Shown here in pieces: positions 57,551 to 64,000 of a stretch of DNA of 64,000 nucleotides. Both the position numbers and the translations under genes were made by a program. The notes under the pieces are model-generated. The model ran no database searches. It worked only from the letters and a program-made list of their open reading frames with translations, and was not told where the DNA came from. This stretch comes from Aliiruegeria sabulilitoris (GTDB lineage: Bacteria; Pseudomonadota; Alphaproteobacteria; Rhodobacterales; Rhodobacteraceae). The stretch covers positions 124,001 through 188,000 of the forward strand of contig NZ_LOAS01000010.1 in NCBI RefSeq assembly GCF_001558155.1. The letters run 5' to 3'. The first letter of the stretch is position 1. Every line of letters begins with the position of its first letter.

Positions 57551-58558
57551 TCACGCGCGTGCCACTTCCCGCTCGCCGGCCGTGATCGGGCAGTAGGAGA
57601 CGTGCCCGGGTGCGATCTGCTGTGGCGCAGGACGCTCGCTGGCGCAGGACGGCTGCGCCAGGGGACAGCGCGTGCGGAAAACACAGCCCGAGGGCGGGTT
57701 GAGTGGCGAGGGCAGATCGCCCTCCAGAACAGGATGTTCGCGGGCCAGTTCCACGACCGGGTCCGGGATCGGCACCGCCTGTACCAGCGACCGCGTATAG
57801 GGATGCACGGGCCGCTCGATCAGCGTATCGGCATCAGCGGTTTCCATGACCCGGCCCAGATACATCACCAGGATCCGGTCCGAGATGTGTTTCACCACCG
57901 ACAGATCATGCGCAATGAAGATCAGCGACAGACCGAGATCGCGCTGAAGCTCGCTCAACAGGTTGATCACCTGCGCCTGTACCGACACGTCCAAGGCCGA
58001 AACCGGCTCGTCGCAGATCACCAGCTCCGGGTTCAGGATCAGCGCACGCGCAATGCCGATGCGCTGGCACTGCCCGCCCGAGAATTCGTGCGGGTAGCGG
58101 TTGATCTGGTTCGGCAACAGCCCCACCCGTTCCATCAACTCGCCGACCCGACGCTTCACATCCGCCTTGGAGGTGCCGGGGGCGTGGGTAATGAGCGGCT
58201 CCGCGATGATCTCGCCAACCTTCATGCGCGGGTTGAGCGCGGCCAGCGGGTCCTGAAAGACCATCTGCGCGGCCTGCCGGTGCTGGCGGCGCTTGTGCGG
58301 GTCCATCTGCAGCAGATCATCGCCCTTCCACAGCACCCGCCCGCCGGCGGCCGGCACGGTATTGATGATGGCGCGCGCCACGGTGGACTTGCCGGACCCG
58401 GATTCGCCCACGATGCCAAGGGTCTCCCCCTTTTCCAGCTCGAAGGACACACCGCCAACGGCGTGCAATGGAATGGAAGGCGTCCAGGGCCAGGCCCCGC
58501 GCGGACGAATGTTGAAGGTGACGCGAAGGTCTTCGACCTTGAGAAGCGGCGTGCTCAT
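57551..58558 (-). CDS. oppF: Oligopeptide ABC transporter ATP-binding protein OppF-like
   Basis: ATPase (335 aa). Walker A GESGSGKST near residue 50, signature FSGGQCQRIGIARAL, Walker B VICDEPVSALDVSVQ, switch IAHDLSVV. The C-terminal Cys-rich oligopeptide-type domain (CVFRTRCPLAQPSC) can hold an iron-sulfur cluster in this family. The start overlaps oppD (ATGA). Last gene of oppABCDF. Confidence 0.93.
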   Translation of the reverse strand: MSTPLLKVEDLRVTFNIRPRGAWPWTPSIPLHAVGGVSFELEKGETLGIVGESGSGKSTVARAIINTVPAAGGRVLWKGDDLLQMDPHKRRQHRQAAQMVFQDPLAALNPRMKVGEIIAEPLITHAPGTSKADVKRRVGELMERVGLLPNQINRYPHEFSGGQCQRIGIARALILNPELVICDEPVSALDVSVQAQVINLLSELQRDLGLSLIFIAHDLSVVKHISDRILVMYLGRVMETADADTLIERPVHPYTRSLVQAVPIPDPVVELAREHPVLEGDLPSPLNPPSGCVFRTRCPLAQPSCASERPAPQQIAPGHVSYCPITAGEREVARA

Positions 58559-59523
58559 GCGACCTCCTCCGGGCTGCGGTGACAGGCGCGCACACGGGTC
58601 TCGGAGACACGCTCCAGCGCCGGGGCTTCCGCCTTGCAGCGCTCGATGGCTTTCGGGCAGCGCGGTTCGAACGGACACCCCCTGAACCCCCTGAGCATGT
58701 CTGGCGGCTCGCCGGGGATGGTGGGCAGCGTGTCTTCCTTGCGGTCCAGTCGCGGCACGGCGTCGAGCAGGCCGAGCGTGTAGGGATGGGTCGGGTTGGC
58801 GAAGATCTCCGCCGTCGTGCCCCGCTCCATGATCCGGCCGCCATACATGACCATCGTGCGCTCGCAGGAGCCCGCAACAATGCCGAGATCATGGGTGATC
58901 AGGATCATCGCGGTGTTGAACTCGGCCTGGATGTCGCGCAGCAGGTCCATGATCTGCGCCTGCACGGTCACGTCGAGCGCGGTGGTCGGTTCGTCGGCGA
59001 TCAGCAGGCGTGGGCGACACAGTAGCGACATGGCGATCATGATACGCTGCCGCATGCCGCCGGAGAACTCGTGCGGATACATGGTGATCCGCGCCGCGGC
59101 ATCGGGAATGCGCACGGCGTCGAGCATGCGCACGCATTCGGCCCGCGCTTGCTTGCGGGACATGCCGCGGTGGAGCGTCAGCACCTCTTCCATCTGGTCG
59201 GAGACCTTCAGGAACGGATTGAGCGAGGTCATCGGGTCCTGAAAGATCATCGCGATCTCGTCGGCCCGGATACGGTTCAGCTTGGCCTCGGGCAGGTTCA
59301 GGATCTCCTGCCCGTCCCATTTCACCGAGCCCGTGGCGTGACCGTTGCGCGCCAGCAGGCCGATGGCGGCAAAGGCGGTCTGCGATTTGCCGGAGCCGGA
59401 CTCGCCGACGATGGCGAGCGTATCGCCCTCGCGCACGTTGAAGGAGACACCGTTGACGGCCGAAACGATGCCGTCATTGGTTTCGAACTTGACCGTGAGG
59501 TCCTTGATTTCAAGCAACGCCAT
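58555..59523 (-). CDS. oppD: Oligopeptide ABC transporter ATP-binding protein OppD-like
   Basis: Partner ATPase (322 aa) with Walker A GESGSGKSQ near residue 41, where the usual Thr/Ser after GKS is followed by Gln. The FSGGMRQRIMIAMSL signature, LLIADEPTTALDVTVQ and ITHDLGIVAG are present. The C-terminal segment CPFEPRCPKAIERC is the Opp/Dpp extension. 3 bases after oppC and overlapping oppF. Confidence 0.93.
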   Translation of the reverse strand: MALLEIKDLTVKFETNDGIVSAVNGVSFNVREGDTLAIVGESGSGKSQTAFAAIGLLARNGHATGSVKWDGQEILNLPEAKLNRIRADEIAMIFQDPMTSLNPFLKVSDQMEEVLTLHRGMSRKQARAECVRMLDAVRIPDAAARITMYPHEFSGGMRQRIMIAMSLLCRPRLLIADEPTTALDVTVQAQIMDLLRDIQAEFNTAMILITHDLGIVAGSCERTMVMYGGRIMERGTTAEIFANPTHPYTLGLLDAVPRLDRKEDTLPTIPGEPPDMLRGFRGCPFEPRCPKAIERCKAEAPALERVSETRVRACHRSPEEVA

Positions 59524-59526
59524 GGA

Positions 59527-60453
59527 TCAGCGGTCCTTCGGGTCGAGCGCATCGCGCAGCCCGTCGCCAACGAAAAAGAAAGCGAAAAGCGTGATGACAA
59601 AGAAGAAGAGCGGGTAGAGCAGCATCCAGAGCGTGCCATATTGCATCTGCTTGGCACCTTCGGAGATCAGCGCCCCCCAGGAGGTGGCGGGCTCCTGCAC
59701 ACCGAGACCGAGGAAGGAGATGAAGCTCTCGAAGATGATCATGGTCGGCACCAGCAGCGTGGCATAGACGATGACGACGCCGAGCAGGTTGGGCACGATA
59801 TGCCGGCGGATGATCGTTGAGGGGCGCACGCCGATCGCGTGGGCGGCCTCGACGAATTCCTTGTTCTTGATGCTGAGTGTCTGGCCGCGCGCAATCCGCG
59901 CCATGTCGAGCCAGGAGATCAGACCAATCCCGACAAACAGCATCAGGACCGAGCGGCCGAAGATCACCAGCAGCAGGATCAGAACGAACATGTAGGGGAT
60001 CGACAGCATCACGTCGACGATCCGCATCATCACGTTGTCGATCCGCCCGCCATGGTAACCGGCGGTGGCGCCATAGACGGTGCCCACGACCACGGCGATC
60101 AGCGCACCGATCAGGCCGACCATGAGCGAGATTTGCGTGCCCTGCACGGTGCGGGCAAAGAGGTCCCGGCCAAGATCGTCCGTGCCGAAATAGTGCTTCG
60201 ACTCGAAGCTCGGCCGGCCCATGGTGTCGACCTGTCCGAGCACCGCCCAGTCGACTTCCTCGTTGGACCAGGGCGTCATGTGCTGCCCGAAGGCGGCAAA
60301 GAGCCCGACCAGGATCAGGATGATCAGGCCACCCACGGCGGCCTTGTTGCGGAAGAAGCGGATGCGGGCATCGGCCCAGAGTGAGCGGCCTTCGATCTCG
60401 GCACCGATCTGGGCTGTTTCCAGCTCCTTGGCTTTTGCGCGGTTGAGGATCAT
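59527..60453 (-). CDS. oppC: Oligopeptide ABC transporter permease OppC-like
   Basis: Permease (308 aa) with the OppC N-terminal leader (RSLWADARIRFFRNKAAVGG), a periplasmic loop containing YFGTDDLGRDLFART, and the EAA segment KEFVEAAHAIGVRPSTIIRR. Six hydrophobic segments are visible. It lies 10 bases after oppB. Confidence 0.94.
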   Translation of the reverse strand: MILNRAKAKELETAQIGAEIEGRSLWADARIRFFRNKAAVGGLIILILVGLFAAFGQHMTPWSNEEVDWAVLGQVDTMGRPSFESKHYFGTDDLGRDLFARTVQGTQISLMVGLIGALIAVVVGTVYGATAGYHGGRIDNVMMRIVDVMLSIPYMFVLILLLVIFGRSVLMLFVGIGLISWLDMARIARGQTLSIKNKEFVEAAHAIGVRPSTIIRRHIVPNLLGVVIVYATLLVPTMIIFESFISFLGLGVQEPATSWGALISEGAKQMQYGTLWMLLYPLFFFVITLFAFFFVGDGLRDALDPKDR

Positions 60454-60463
60454 GTGTGCGGCC

Positions 60464-61387
60464 TCAATAGCGGATCTTCGGGTCGATCCAGGCGTAGAGG
60501 ATATCGACCACGAGGTTGAAAAGGATCGTCAGCGCGCCGGTCAGGATGGTGATCCCCATGATCACCGAGTAATCCCGGTTGAGCGCCGAGTTGACGAAGA
60601 AGACGCCGATGCCGCCAGTGGAGAAATACATGTCCACCACGACCGAGCCGGTAATCATCGCCACAAAGGCCGGGCCCAGGTAGGACACGACCGGCAGCAG
60701 CGCGGGCTTGAGCGCGTGGCGGAAGATCACCCGGCGCATCGGCAGCCCCTTGGCGCGCGCGGTGCGGATGTAGTTGGCGTTCAGCACTTCGAGCATCGAG
60801 GAGCGGGTGAGCCGCGCGATCGAGGCCATGAAGGAAGTCGAGAGCGCGATCACCGGCATGATGACGTATTGCCATTGCCCTCCCTGCCAGCCGCCACCCG
60901 GCAGCCAGCCGAGCCAGAGGGTGAAAACCAGCACCAGGATCGGCGCCATGACGAAGTTCGGCAGCACCTGCGCACCGATGGAGATGCCCACGGCGAGGTA
61001 GTCGAGCCAGGAATTGTGATAGATCGCGGCCATGACACCCAGGCTCATGCCCACGACCACGGCGACGACGAAGGACCAGAACCCATAGGTCAGCGTCACC
61101 GGGAAGCCCTGCGCGATGATGTCGTTCACCGTCTGGTTCTTGTACATGTAGGACGGTCCGAAATCGAAATGGACGACCACGTTGTAGACATAGTTGAACA
61201 TCTGCACGACGAGCGGTTTGTCCAACCCGTATTTCGCGTTGAGGTTGTCCATGACCTCCTGCGGCAGGGCGCGTTCCATGTCGAACGGGCCGCCGGGCGC
61301 GGCGTACATGATCACATAGGAGAAGACGACGAGGATGAGCAGCGTCGGGATGGCGACGGCCAACCTGCGAATGATGAAACTGAGCAT
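60464..61387 (-). CDS. oppB: Oligopeptide ABC transporter permease OppB-like
   Basis: Permease (307 aa) with the OppB opening MLSFIIRRLAVAIPTLLIL, PGGPFDMERALPQEV in the first periplasmic loop, and the EAA segment ANYIRTARAKGLPMRRVIFR. The ATG at 61387 begins the first membrane helix directly, and an AGG lies about 10 bases upstream. Follows oppA after 63 bases containing a hairpin. Confidence 0.94.
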   Translation of the reverse strand: MLSFIIRRLAVAIPTLLILVVFSYVIMYAAPGGPFDMERALPQEVMDNLNAKYGLDKPLVVQMFNYVYNVVVHFDFGPSYMYKNQTVNDIIAQGFPVTLTYGFWSFVVAVVVGMSLGVMAAIYHNSWLDYLAVGISIGAQVLPNFVMAPILVLVFTLWLGWLPGGGWQGGQWQYVIMPVIALSTSFMASIARLTRSSMLEVLNANYIRTARAKGLPMRRVIFRHALKPALLPVVSYLGPAFVAMITGSVVVDMYFSTGGIGVFFVNSALNRDYSVIMGITILTGALTILFNLVVDILYAWIDPKIRY

Positions 61388-61407
61388 GGGGGAGCCTGTT
61401 AAGGGGT

Positions 61408-61437
61408 GGGCGCGCAAGGGAAAACCCCTGCGCGCCC
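61408..61437 (-). other. Intercistronic hairpin between oppA and oppB
   Basis: On the minus strand GGGCGCGCAGGGG pairs with CCCTTGCGCGCCC (13 pairs, one G-U) around a T4 loop, 14 bases after the oppA stop. No U tract follows, consistent with mRNA stabilisation of the oppA segment. Confidence 0.7.
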
Positions 61438-61450
61438 GTTCCAGTTACGC

Positions 61451-63064
61451 TTATTCGGCAACGCGGTAGAAGTCTTTCGAGTACCAGTTGTTTTCAGCGT
61501 TGTTATAGGGCCAACCCTTGATGTCCGCGCTGAGCAGGAAGGTGTTGGCGTAGTGGTAGATCGGCGCGATCGCGGACTCGTCCGAAATGATCTGCTCGGC
61601 TTTCGTGTACATCTCGTTCGGGTTGTCCGAGGTCTTCGATGCCAGCATCAACGAGTCGTATTCGGCGTTCGAGAACTTGCCGTCGTTGGAGCCGTGCGTT
61701 GTGGTGAGCAGGTCCAGGAAGGTCGAGGCCTCGTTGTAGTCCGCGCACCACGCAGAACGGGCAAGGTCGAAATGTCCGTCACGGCGGACATCCAGATAGG
61801 TCTTCCACTCCATGTTCTCGAGCGTGGTCGAGACACCGAGCTTCTGCTTCCACATCTGGCTGACGATCGTGGCGATCTGCTTGTGGCTCTCGGAAGTGTT
61901 GTAGATCAACTTGATATCGAGATCCTTCACACCGGACTCTTCCATCAGCCGCTTGGCCTCAGCATCACGCTCGGCCTGGGTCATGTTGGCAAAGTCGATC
62001 TCCGGCATCTCGAAACCGGCGGTCTTGACGTGGCTGAAGTTGTAGGCCGGCCACTGGCCACCCTTCAGCACCTGGTTCACGATCACGTCGCGGTCGATCG
62101 CCAGCGTGAGCGCACGACGCACGCGCGGATCCTGGATTTCGGGCTTCGCATCGGGGCGCAGGTTGAAGGCGTAGTAGTAGGAGCAGAGCCGCGGCACGGA
62201 ATGCGCCTCGTCCGGCAGCTCTTCCTGCAGCGCCGGGAACTGGCCTGCGGGCAGCGGCTCGAGATGATCGAACTCGCCCGCCTTGTAACGAGTCAGCGCC
62301 TGCGTCTCGGAGTTGATGATGAGGCCGGTCGTCTTCTCGATGATGACGCTGTCGGCATTCCAGTACATCGGGTTCTTTTCGCGCGTGTGGTACTCGTTCA
62401 GCACCATCGCGGTCAGGTTGTAGGCGCCGTTATTGACCATGTTCTCCGGGTCGGTCCACTTGGCGCCGAATTTCTCGACCGTGGCCTGATGGACCGGCGA
62501 GAGCGTGGCATAGGTGGTCATGGCCGGGAAATAGGGCAGCGGCTGCGTGAGCTGCACTTCCAGCGTCTTGTCGTCGATCGCCTTGACGCCAAGCTCGGAG
62601 GGGTCCTTCTCGCCGGCGACGATCTCCTTGGCGTTCACCATCGAGGTCAGCTCGACATACCAGGCATAGGGCGAGGCGGTCGCCGGATCGGCGGCGCGCT
62701 GCCAGGCGTAGACGAAGTCCTGCGCGGTGACCGGGTCGCCATTGGACCATTTCGCGTCACGCAGGTGGAAGGTGTAGGTCTTGTTGCCGTTGGAAGCCTC
62801 GTAGCTCTCGGCCATGCCGGGGATCAGGTTGCCATCGGCGTCCTGGATCATCAGCCCTTCGAAGAGGTCTCGGATCACGTGGGAGCCGGCGGTTTCCTCG
62901 TTCAGCTGCGGGTCCAGCGTCGGGAACTGGTCAAGCAGACGATAGGTGAAGGTCTGGTTGTCGGAGAGCTTCTCTCCGGTCACCGGATGCGTGCCCTCGG
63001 CCAACGAAGCGGTCGCGAATACGGCCGTCGCTGCTGTGAGCGTGAGCATTGCCTTGAGGTTCAT
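61451..63064 (-). CDS. oppA: Oligopeptide-binding protein OppA/MppA-like
   Basis: Periplasmic receptor (537 aa) of the family-5 binding proteins. Signal peptide at about 1-22 (AMLTLTAATAVFATASLAEG). Typical OppA text includes YRLLDQFPTLDPQLNEE, AKWSNGDPVTAQDFVYAWQR, YYAFNLRPDAKPEIQDPRVR and AWCADYNEASTFLDLL. First gene of the operon. Its length and Glu/Asp/Tyr pattern fit oligopeptide rather than dipeptide binding. Confidence 0.94.
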   Translation of the reverse strand: MNLKAMLTLTAATAVFATASLAEGTHPVTGEKLSDNQTFTYRLLDQFPTLDPQLNEETAGSHVIRDLFEGLMIQDADGNLIPGMAESYEASNGNKTYTFHLRDAKWSNGDPVTAQDFVYAWQRAADPATASPYAWYVELTSMVNAKEIVAGEKDPSELGVKAIDDKTLEVQLTQPLPYFPAMTTYATLSPVHQATVEKFGAKWTDPENMVNNGAYNLTAMVLNEYHTREKNPMYWNADSVIIEKTTGLIINSETQALTRYKAGEFDHLEPLPAGQFPALQEELPDEAHSVPRLCSYYYAFNLRPDAKPEIQDPRVRRALTLAIDRDVIVNQVLKGGQWPAYNFSHVKTAGFEMPEIDFANMTQAERDAEAKRLMEESGVKDLDIKLIYNTSESHKQIATIVSQMWKQKLGVSTTLENMEWKTYLDVRRDGHFDLARSAWCADYNEASTFLDLLTTTHGSNDGKFSNAEYDSLMLASKTSDNPNEMYTKAEQIISDESAIAPIYHYANTFLLSADIKGWPYNNAENNWYSKDFYRVAE

Positions 63065-63316
63065 TATTGTCTCCCTGTTGATGGCAAGATGGGTCCGGGC
63101 TTTCGCCTCCAGACGTGCCTGCAGGCACTATGAACGCGCGGACCGACTGGCGCCAATATTTTCTGCTCGACGCGGGGCACAAGGGTGACGTAGCGGAACA
63201 CAGAGCGCTGCCAAGCGAATTCAAGGGCTTCGCGCATGCGGCATCAAAGCGCTTCAAACACCAGTCCCGTGATTGCGTTATAATGCCCGAATCGGTCAAT
63301 CCGGTTGACGGAAAAC

Positions 63317-64000
63317 TCAAAGAATCTGCAGCAACGACAACTCTTCGGGCCCGTAGAAGACCTCGTCCTCGAGCCCATCGGTCAGGTCGGCTGACCCAGT
63401 CAGGAAGAGCCCCGCGGAAACCCCGGTATCCTCGTTGAACCAGACCCCGCCGGTGAAACCGAGCGCATGCCCCGCATGGCCGATCAGCGACCCCGGAATG
63501 CGCTTCTCGCTGCGATAAATCGTCAGCCCGAGGCCGAACGCGCCGAAATGGCCATCGCAATCATTGCCGTTGGGCGCATCGGGCGTGAACTTCCAGCTTG
63601 TCGCGCGTTGCAGGGCGCCGGCCGGACTGTCATCGCCCAGAAGCCGCGCCAGCCGCGCCGCTTCGATGACGCTCATGCGCAGCCCCGCATGGGGCGAAAA
63701 CAGCAGCGTGTCGCGCTGCAACTCGTAATCGGCAAAACGGAAACCGCGCCCGTCTCCCCAGACGATATCGGCGCTCCAATCCGCCGCCTCCGGCTCGGTT
63801 TGCGGCTCGAACCCGGCCCGGCGCCGTTGATAGAGCGGCACGCGCCGCGCCCGTTCCGCAGCCGGCACACCGGCCCAGTTGAAGCCGCCCCCAATCCCCG
63901 CCGGCGCCAACACGAACTCCCGCGCAAGGGTGTCGAAACGGCGCCCCGTGACCGCTTCCAGCACGGCCCCCAACAGCACGTAGTTGAGGTTGCAATACCG
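63317..64000 (-). CDS. Serine hydrolase, beta-lactamase class C/esterase family (partial)
   Basis: The N-terminal part, including the catalytic SxxK, lies beyond the window edge. The readable 227 residues start in RYCNLNYVLLGAVLEAVTG, where the Tyr-x-Asn motif of penicillin-binding-type serine hydrolases is recognisable as NLNYVLLG/YCN. LIGHAGHALGFTGGVWF near the end corresponds to the HxG motif and GLFLTGSADL follows. It ends 252 bases upstream of oppA on the same strand. It could act on peptides or cell-wall fragments imported by Opp, which is speculation. Confidence 0.8.
   Translation of the reverse strand, partial: RYCNLNYVLLGAVLEAVTGRRFDTLAREFVLAPAGIGGGFNWAGVPAAERARRVPLYQRRRAGFEPQTEPEAADWSADIVWGDGRGFRFADYELQRDTLLFSPHAGLRMSVIEAARLARLLGDDSPAGALQRATSWKFTPDAPNGNDCDGHFGAFGLGLTIYRSEKRIPGSLIGHAGHALGFTGGVWFNEDTGVSAGLFLTGSADLTDGLEDEVFYGPEELSLLQIL

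Noticed and set aside
63065-63316. TATAAT-like hexamer upstream of oppA (around 63280)
   Set aside because: No -35 element at acceptable spacing on either strand, so a promoter call is not supported.

Overview
The window is a gene-dense, GC-rich chromosomal segment of an alphaproteobacterium, most probably a Rhodobacteraceae (Roseobacter-type) species. This rests on several things: the bztABCD acidic-amino-acid transporter; the order rpmH-rnpA-yidD-ttcA ... yidC-MOSC-engB-argB; a TAXI-type TRAP transporter with fused permease; ATP12; and paired b561/c'-type cytochromes. No rRNA, CRISPR array or complete mobile element was seen. There is one tRNA and one decayed insertion sequence.

1-10.1 kb is a catabolic island for 2-pyrone-4,6-dicarboxylate (PDC) and 4-oxalomesaconate. 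Two minus-strand operons each face a divergent LysR gene. Operon A has PDC hydrolase (ligI), a fused TRAP permease and a TAXI binding protein, followed by the start of another gene. Operon B has the PIG-L-type hydratase galB, the aldolase ligK/galC and the tautomerase galD. Together the enzymes would take PDC to pyruvate plus oxaloacetate, but no ring-cleaving dioxygenase is present. One of the LysR proteins has two tandem DNA-binding domains. A DUF1932-type dehydrogenase closes the island.

10.4-12 kb holds a lone fusion of type VI secretion sheath domains (TssB-like plus C-terminally short TssC-like), with no other secretion gene nearby.

12.4-23.2 kb is a sugar or sugar-acid locus: a YtfQ-YtfR-YtfT-YjfF-type ABC importer, an enolase-superfamily dehydratase and an AldA-like aldehyde dehydrogenase on the minus strand. 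Divergent to it are a FadR-type GntR regulator and a GMC oxidoreductase; an SDR reductase follows. The shared promoter region carries FadR-like palindromes.

23.3-27.6 kb has an IS5/IS903-type remnant, tRNA-Arg(ACG), and a histidine kinase / pyridine-nucleotide-disulfide oxidoreductase / VTT membrane protein group. 27.9-36.8 kb is conserved housekeeping: rpmH, rnpA, yidD, ttcA, a degenerate GGDEF-EAL protein, yidC, a MOSC protein, engB, argB, a double-cluster ferredoxin-like protein and a SixA-like phosphatase, often with ATGA overlaps.

36.8-48 kb carries bztABCD, a crcB-rluC/D-HAD-ATP12 operon, a cytochrome b/c' pair, rarA and a LuxR solo. 48.1-50.6 kb is rpsM-rpsK-rpoA-rplQ, with rpsM starting at TTG. 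51-57.4 kb has radC, a Pqi/Let-type lipid-transport operon with PqiA split in two and a PqiB with a long helical tail, and a single-heme cytochrome c. 57.5-63.1 kb is a complete oppABCDF oligopeptide importer. The window ends inside a beta-lactamase-family serine hydrolase.

Three of the binding-protein genes that open ABC operons (ytfQ-type, bztA, oppA) are each followed by a strong GC-rich hairpin, two with a UUCG loop. This fits higher expression of the binding protein than of the membrane components. All functional calls come from reading sequence motifs and recalled family features; no database search was run.
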